DNA of 64,000 bases from Rhodoblastus sphagnicola (lineage in GTDB: Bacteria; Pseudomonadota; Alphaproteobacteria; Rhizobiales; Beijerinckiaceae), in the NCBI RefSeq assembly GCF_002937075.1, contig NZ_NHSJ01000038.1, positions 83,963 through 147,962 on the forward strand. The letters run 5' to 3'. The notes under the pieces were generated by a model. The model was not told the DNA's origin, did not search any database, and saw only the letters and a program-made list of their open reading frames with translations. Position 1 is the stretch's first letter, and every line of letters begins with the position of its first letter. Below are positions 59,563 to 64,000 of this stretch, piece by piece. The translations under genes were made by a program, and so were the position numbers.

Positions 59563-61605
59563 ATGGCAGCCAACGACGATCTTTTCGGCAATGCCGCGCG
59601 CAAGCCGGCGGCCGCCGAAGCGAGGACGACGGATGCGCGCAAGACCGCGCCGCCGCCCGGAGAAGAGGGCTATACCGCCGCCTCCATCGAGGTTCTGGAG
59701 GGGCTGGAGCCGGTGCGCCGGCGTCCGGGCATGTATATTGGCGGCACCGACGAGGCCGCCCTGCACCATCTGTTCGCCGAAGTGCTCGATAACGCCATGG
59801 ACGAGGCGGTGGCCGGCTTCGCCACCCGCATCGAGGTGCAGTTCGAGGCCGACGGTTTTCTGTGCGTGACCGACAACGGTCGCGGCATTCCCGTCGATCC
59901 CCACCCCAAATTCCCGAAAAAGTCGGCGCTGGAAGTGATCATGTGCACGCTGCACGCCGGCGGCAAGTTCGATTCCGGGGCCTATCAGACCTCCGGCGGG
60001 TTGCACGGCGTCGGCGTGTCCGTGGTCAACGCTTTGTCCGAGCGTCTGGAGGTCGAGGTCGCCCGCGCGCAAACGCTTTATCGCCAGATTTTCGAGCGCG
60101 GGACGCCCATCGGCAAGCTGGAGACCGTGGGCCGCGTAACCAACCGGCGCGGCACCAAGGTGCGATTCCGGCCCGATCCGCAGATTTTCAAGGACGTCTG
60201 CAAGTTCAGCGCGGCGCGGCTGTTCAAGATGGCGCGGGCGAAAGCCTATCTGTTCGGCGGCGTCGAAATCCGCTGGAAATGCGCGGCCGAACTGCTGGAC
60301 GCCAAGGACAAGACGCCGCCGGAGGCCGTGTTCCACTTCCCCGGCGGCTTGAAGGACTATCTGGCCGCCGACATCGAGGGCAAGACGCAGGTCGCGGATT
60401 CGTTTTTTGTCGGACGGATCGACAAGGCCGAGCGTCACGGCTCGCTGGAATGGGCGGTGGCCTGGCTCGCGCACGACGACGGCTTCGTGCATTCCTATTG
60501 CAACACCATCCCCACGCCCGACGGCGGCACGCATGAGAGCGGACTTCGCTTGGCGCTTTTGCGGGCGCTAAAGGAACATGCCGAGCGCATCGGCCAGGGC
60601 AAGCGCGCCAGCGCCATTACCTCCGATGACCTGATGGCCGGTTGCGCCGCCATGATCTCGGTGTTCATCCGCGAGCCGGAATTCCAGGGCCAGAACAAGA
60701 GCCGGCTGATGTCGGTGGAGGCCTCGCGCATTGTCGAGGGCGTGGTGCGCGACGCCTTCGACCATTGGTTGGCCGCCTCCCCGGCCCAGGCCAAGAACCT
60801 GCTCGACTGGGGCATCGAGCGCGCCGAGGAAAGGCTGCGGCGCCGGGCGGAGAAGGATGTCGCGCGCAAAAGCGCGACGCGGAAATTGCGCCTGCCCGGA
60901 AAACTGGCGGACTGCACCAACACGGCGGCGGAGGGCTCCGAACTGTTCATCGTCGAGGGCGATTCGGCGGGCGGTTCGGCCAAGCAGGCGCGCGACCGCG
61001 CCAGCCAGGCCATCCTGCCGTTGCGCGGCAAAATCCTCAACGTCGCCAGCGCGACGCGGGACAAGATGGCCGCCAACCAGCAAATCGGCGACCTGATCCA
61101 GGCGCTCGGCGTGGGCGTGGGCGCGCATTATCGCGCCGAAGACCTGCGCTACGACAAGATCATCGTCATGACCGACGCCGACGTGGACGGCGCCCATATC
61201 GCCTCGCTGCTGATCACCTTCTTCTATCGGCAAATGCCCAAGCTGATCGACCAGGGCCATCTCTATCTGGCGGTCCCCCCGCTGTTCAAGCTGAGCCAGG
61301 GCGCGAAGATCTTTTACGCGCGGGATGAGGCCCACCGCGACGAACTGATCAAGAAGGAGTTTCCGCGCGGCAAGGTGGAAATCAGCCGGTTCAAGGGCTT
61401 GGGTGAAATGATGCCGCAACAATTGCGCGATACCACCATGGCGGCGGGCAAACGCACCTTGCTCAAGGTGGGCATTGTCGAGGAAGATCGCGAGGAGACT
61501 GCGGATTCGGTCGAGCGGCTGATGGGAACGAAACCCGAAGCGCGCTTTGCGTTTTTGCAGGAGCGCGCAGCCTTCGCGGCGGCGTCCGATCTGGTTGATC
61601 TTTAG
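59563..61605 (+). CDS. parE: DNA topoisomerase IV subunit B
   Basis: A 680-aa GHKL ATPase subunit that, with ParC, decatenates daughter chromosomes. VLDNAMDEAVAG is the N box, VTDNGRGIPVD the DxGxG motif, GGLHGVGVSVVNALS the G3 loop; EGDSAGGSAKQARDR and MTDADVDGAHI form the TOPRIM domain that binds Mg. Length and FRPDPQIF distinguish ParE from the longer GyrB. The first about 40 residues are a variable leader. The ATG at 59563 lacks a strong ribosome site. Confidence 0.95.
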   Translation: MAANDDLFGNAARKPAAAEARTTDARKTAPPPGEEGYTAASIEVLEGLEPVRRRPGMYIGGTDEAALHHLFAEVLDNAMDEAVAGFATRIEVQFEADGFLCVTDNGRGIPVDPHPKFPKKSALEVIMCTLHAGGKFDSGAYQTSGGLHGVGVSVVNALSERLEVEVARAQTLYRQIFERGTPIGKLETVGRVTNRRGTKVRFRPDPQIFKDVCKFSAARLFKMARAKAYLFGGVEIRWKCAAELLDAKDKTPPEAVFHFPGGLKDYLAADIEGKTQVADSFFVGRIDKAERHGSLEWAVAWLAHDDGFVHSYCNTIPTPDGGTHESGLRLALLRALKEHAERIGQGKRASAITSDDLMAGCAAMISVFIREPEFQGQNKSRLMSVEASRIVEGVVRDAFDHWLAASPAQAKNLLDWGIERAEERLRRRAEKDVARKSATRKLRLPGKLADCTNTAAEGSELFIVEGDSAGGSAKQARDRASQAILPLRGKILNVASATRDKMAANQQIGDLIQALGVGVGAHYRAEDLRYDKIIVMTDADVDGAHIASLLITFFYRQMPKLIDQGHLYLAVPPLFKLSQGAKIFYARDEAHRDELIKKEFPRGKVEISRFKGLGEMMPQQLRDTTMAAGKRTLLKVGIVEEDREETADSVERLMGTKPEARFAFLQERAAFAAASDLVDL

Positions 61606-61664
61606 CGCATATGCCCTAAAAGTGGCCCTGAGTTTACCACGCGAAAAGCATTCAGGAGGATAGA

Positions 61665-62204
61665 ATGACTCAAACCAGCGTCGAAACTTACACCAAGCCG
61701 CAGATCGGCCTGCATAATCTGATGGCCTTGCTGCTCATCGGTCTTTATCTGTTCGGCTTGTCGCTGGACTCGTTCGACAAGAGCGTGCGCGGGACTTATG
61801 TCAACTTCCACGCCCTGGGCGGCGTGCTCGTCTTCGTGCTGCTGGTCCTTCGTCTGGCGCTGCGCGCAAAAAACCCGCCGCCGGCCCTGCCCGCCTCGAT
61901 GGGGCCGACCTTCGTCAAATTCGCCCATCTCGGCCATTATGCGCTTTACGCCCTGGTGGCGATTATCCCGCTGTCCGGCATATCCATGCGGCTTTTCGCC
62001 GGGCACGGGCTCGATTTCTACCTGTTCCAGATCAACTCGCCGTTCGAGGCCAACAAGGCCATCAGCGGCCCGCTGCACGAGGTTCACGAAGTCGCGGCAA
62101 ATTTGCTGGCGCTCCTCGTCGTCGGCCACATTCTGGTCGCGCTCTATCATCAGTTCGTGCTGAGGGACGGTCTGCTCTATCGCCTCAGCCCGCGCGGCAA
62201 GTGA
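61665..62204 (+). CDS. Cytochrome b561
   Basis: A 179-aa four-span membrane cytochrome. Candidate haem-ligand histidines fall in the spans: IGLHNLMALLL, FHALGGVLVFVLL, HLGHYALYALVAI and LHEVHEVAANLLALLVVGHILVALYH, the pattern of the bacterial CybB family that moves electrons between quinol and superoxide or other acceptors. AGGAGG precedes the ATG. It stands alone after parE. Confidence 0.9.
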   Translation: MTQTSVETYTKPQIGLHNLMALLLIGLYLFGLSLDSFDKSVRGTYVNFHALGGVLVFVLLVLRLALRAKNPPPALPASMGPTFVKFAHLGHYALYALVAIIPLSGISMRLFAGHGLDFYLFQINSPFEANKAISGPLHEVHEVAANLLALLVVGHILVALYHQFVLRDGLLYRLSPRGK

Positions 62205-62298
62205 GACGCGGAGAGATTACGCGGCGAGTAATTCGATTGGCGTAAGGCTCGCTTAACCTTCGGTGGGGCATTCTGATGACAAAAGGAGCCCCCCACCG

Positions 62299-62541
62299 AT
62301 GTCATCCCAATCCGAAGAACCGGACTCCCGCGGAGCGTCGTTTTTCGACAAGATCGCGCTGTTCAGCGCCGTGGTGTCGCTGCTGTGCGTGCTTGGCGCG
62401 CACCTGATCGACCGCATGTCCAGGGACGGCACGCTGGCCGCTCTGGCGGGATCGCGGTCCGCGCCGGCAATCGACTATTCCGCCACGGCGACAATCGGCA
62501 AGCCCGGGACTGTTCCCCTCAATCCCTGCGGCAACCGCTAA
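62299..62541 (+). CDS. Small single-span membrane protein of unknown function
   Basis: An 80-aa protein: a polar N-terminus (SSQSEEPDSRGA), one hydrophobic segment (IALFSAVVSLLCVLGAHLI, about residues 20-38) and a polar C-terminal half. AGGAG lies about 10 bp before the ATG at 62299; the frame is open to 62263. Family unknown. Confidence 0.5.
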   Translation: MSSQSEEPDSRGASFFDKIALFSAVVSLLCVLGAHLIDRMSRDGTLAALAGSRSAPAIDYSATATIGKPGTVPLNPCGNR

Positions 62542-62589
62542 CCCGCCCCGCGGCAAGCGCTGAGCCGGACAGAAAAACGTTGACTTTCT

Positions 62590-62625
62590 CGCCGCCCGGC
62601 CTAAATGTCCGGGCGGCGTTCTTCG
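62590..62625 (+). terminator. Intrinsic terminator before the RNA helicase gene
   Basis: CGCCGCCCGG (62590-62599) pairs perfectly with CCGGGCGGCG (62609-62618) around a 9-nt loop, followed by TTCTTCGTT. It closes the transcript of the small membrane protein. Confidence 0.75.
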
Positions 62626-62738
62626 TTCGCGCGCGCGCCCCTTCGCCGTTTCGCGTCAAGCGCGTAAAGGCGGCGAAAGCCGATACCCGTCCGATGCCGG
62701 TCAAGTCCGGCGCTTTTGCAAGCCGCGACAAAAACCCC

Positions 62739-62766
62739 AAGTCTAGACAATACCCAAAGTCTAAAC
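62739..62766. promoter_or_regulatory. Direct repeat AAGTCTARAC in the RNA helicase leader
   Basis: AAGTCTAGAC (62739-62748) and AAGTCTAAAC (62757-62766) are 18 bp apart and differ at one base; each is preceded by CCC. They end 19 bp before the helicase ATG. They could be regulator half-sites or part of the promoter or 5' UTR. Confidence 0.4.
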
Positions 62767-62784
62767 GATCTGACTGGAACCTTA

Positions 62785-64000
<1,216 letters not shown>

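Overview
The window is GC-rich (roughly two-thirds G+C), densely packed bacterial chromosome. The gene content and style point to an alphaproteobacterium of the Hyphomicrobiales (Rhizobiales): a GTTC-N7-GTTC SOS box between ssb and uvrA, ATGA operon overlaps, short interspersed palindromes of the 'ccctcat...gatgaggg' and 'tctagagcg...accggttcgcg' types, a divergent MocR-gabT pair, and a STAS-MlaE fusion. I lean towards a Beijerinckiaceae-like lineage, but that is an inference from style and not a match to a named genome. No tRNA, rRNA, CRISPR array, transposase or phage gene was seen.

Left third (1-23.7 kb): amino-acid and polyamine catabolism. The catabolic alanine racemase and D-amino acid dehydrogenase (alr-dadA) are followed by a MocR regulator facing gabT and gabD. 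A polyamine block then holds two gamma-glutamylpolyamine synthetase-like genes, a class I glutamine amidotransferase, a GntR/FCD regulator, a PuuC-like aldehyde dehydrogenase, an SpuC-like diamine:pyruvate aminotransferase, a PotFGHI-type ABC importer and a TyrR-like sigma-54 activator with an ACT domain. Together these would import putrescine or cadaverine and convert it through GABA and succinate semialdehyde to succinate. A LysR regulator, glutaryl-CoA dehydrogenase and a family III CoA-transferase come next and could take the C5 (cadaverine/lysine, via glutarate) branch to crotonyl-CoA. Five copies of a near-identical palindrome, TGTGATCAYA, lie only in the gaps of the polyamine block and are the best novel regulatory signal here.

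Middle (23.7-46.7 kb): ssb and uvrA under a shared SOS box, a strong three-hairpin small RNA candidate downstream of uvrA, a four-gene Mla-type lipid transport operon, a dipeptide epimerase, a DUF2380-type secreted protein, a PhoH-like ATPase, an uncharacterised PLP enzyme, an aminotransferase, two periplasmic thioredoxin-fold proteins, an XRE-like protein, a cell-wall amidase, a glycine-zipper lipoprotein, a UbiH-like hydroxylase, exonuclease III, malonyl-CoA synthetase, a CPA1 antiporter and a GntP-type permease.

Right part (46.7-64 kb): a chemoreceptor, a DUF2252 protein, the 5-oxoprolinase genes pxpB-pxpC-pxpA, a histidine kinase/response regulator pair, a PagL-like lipid A deacylase, small secreted proteins, a Tet-like MFS exporter, an AlgE-like outer-membrane porin, parE, a cytochrome b561, a small membrane protein and a DEAD-box RNA helicase that runs off the right edge. 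Three families of palindromic repeats punctuate the gaps between genes.
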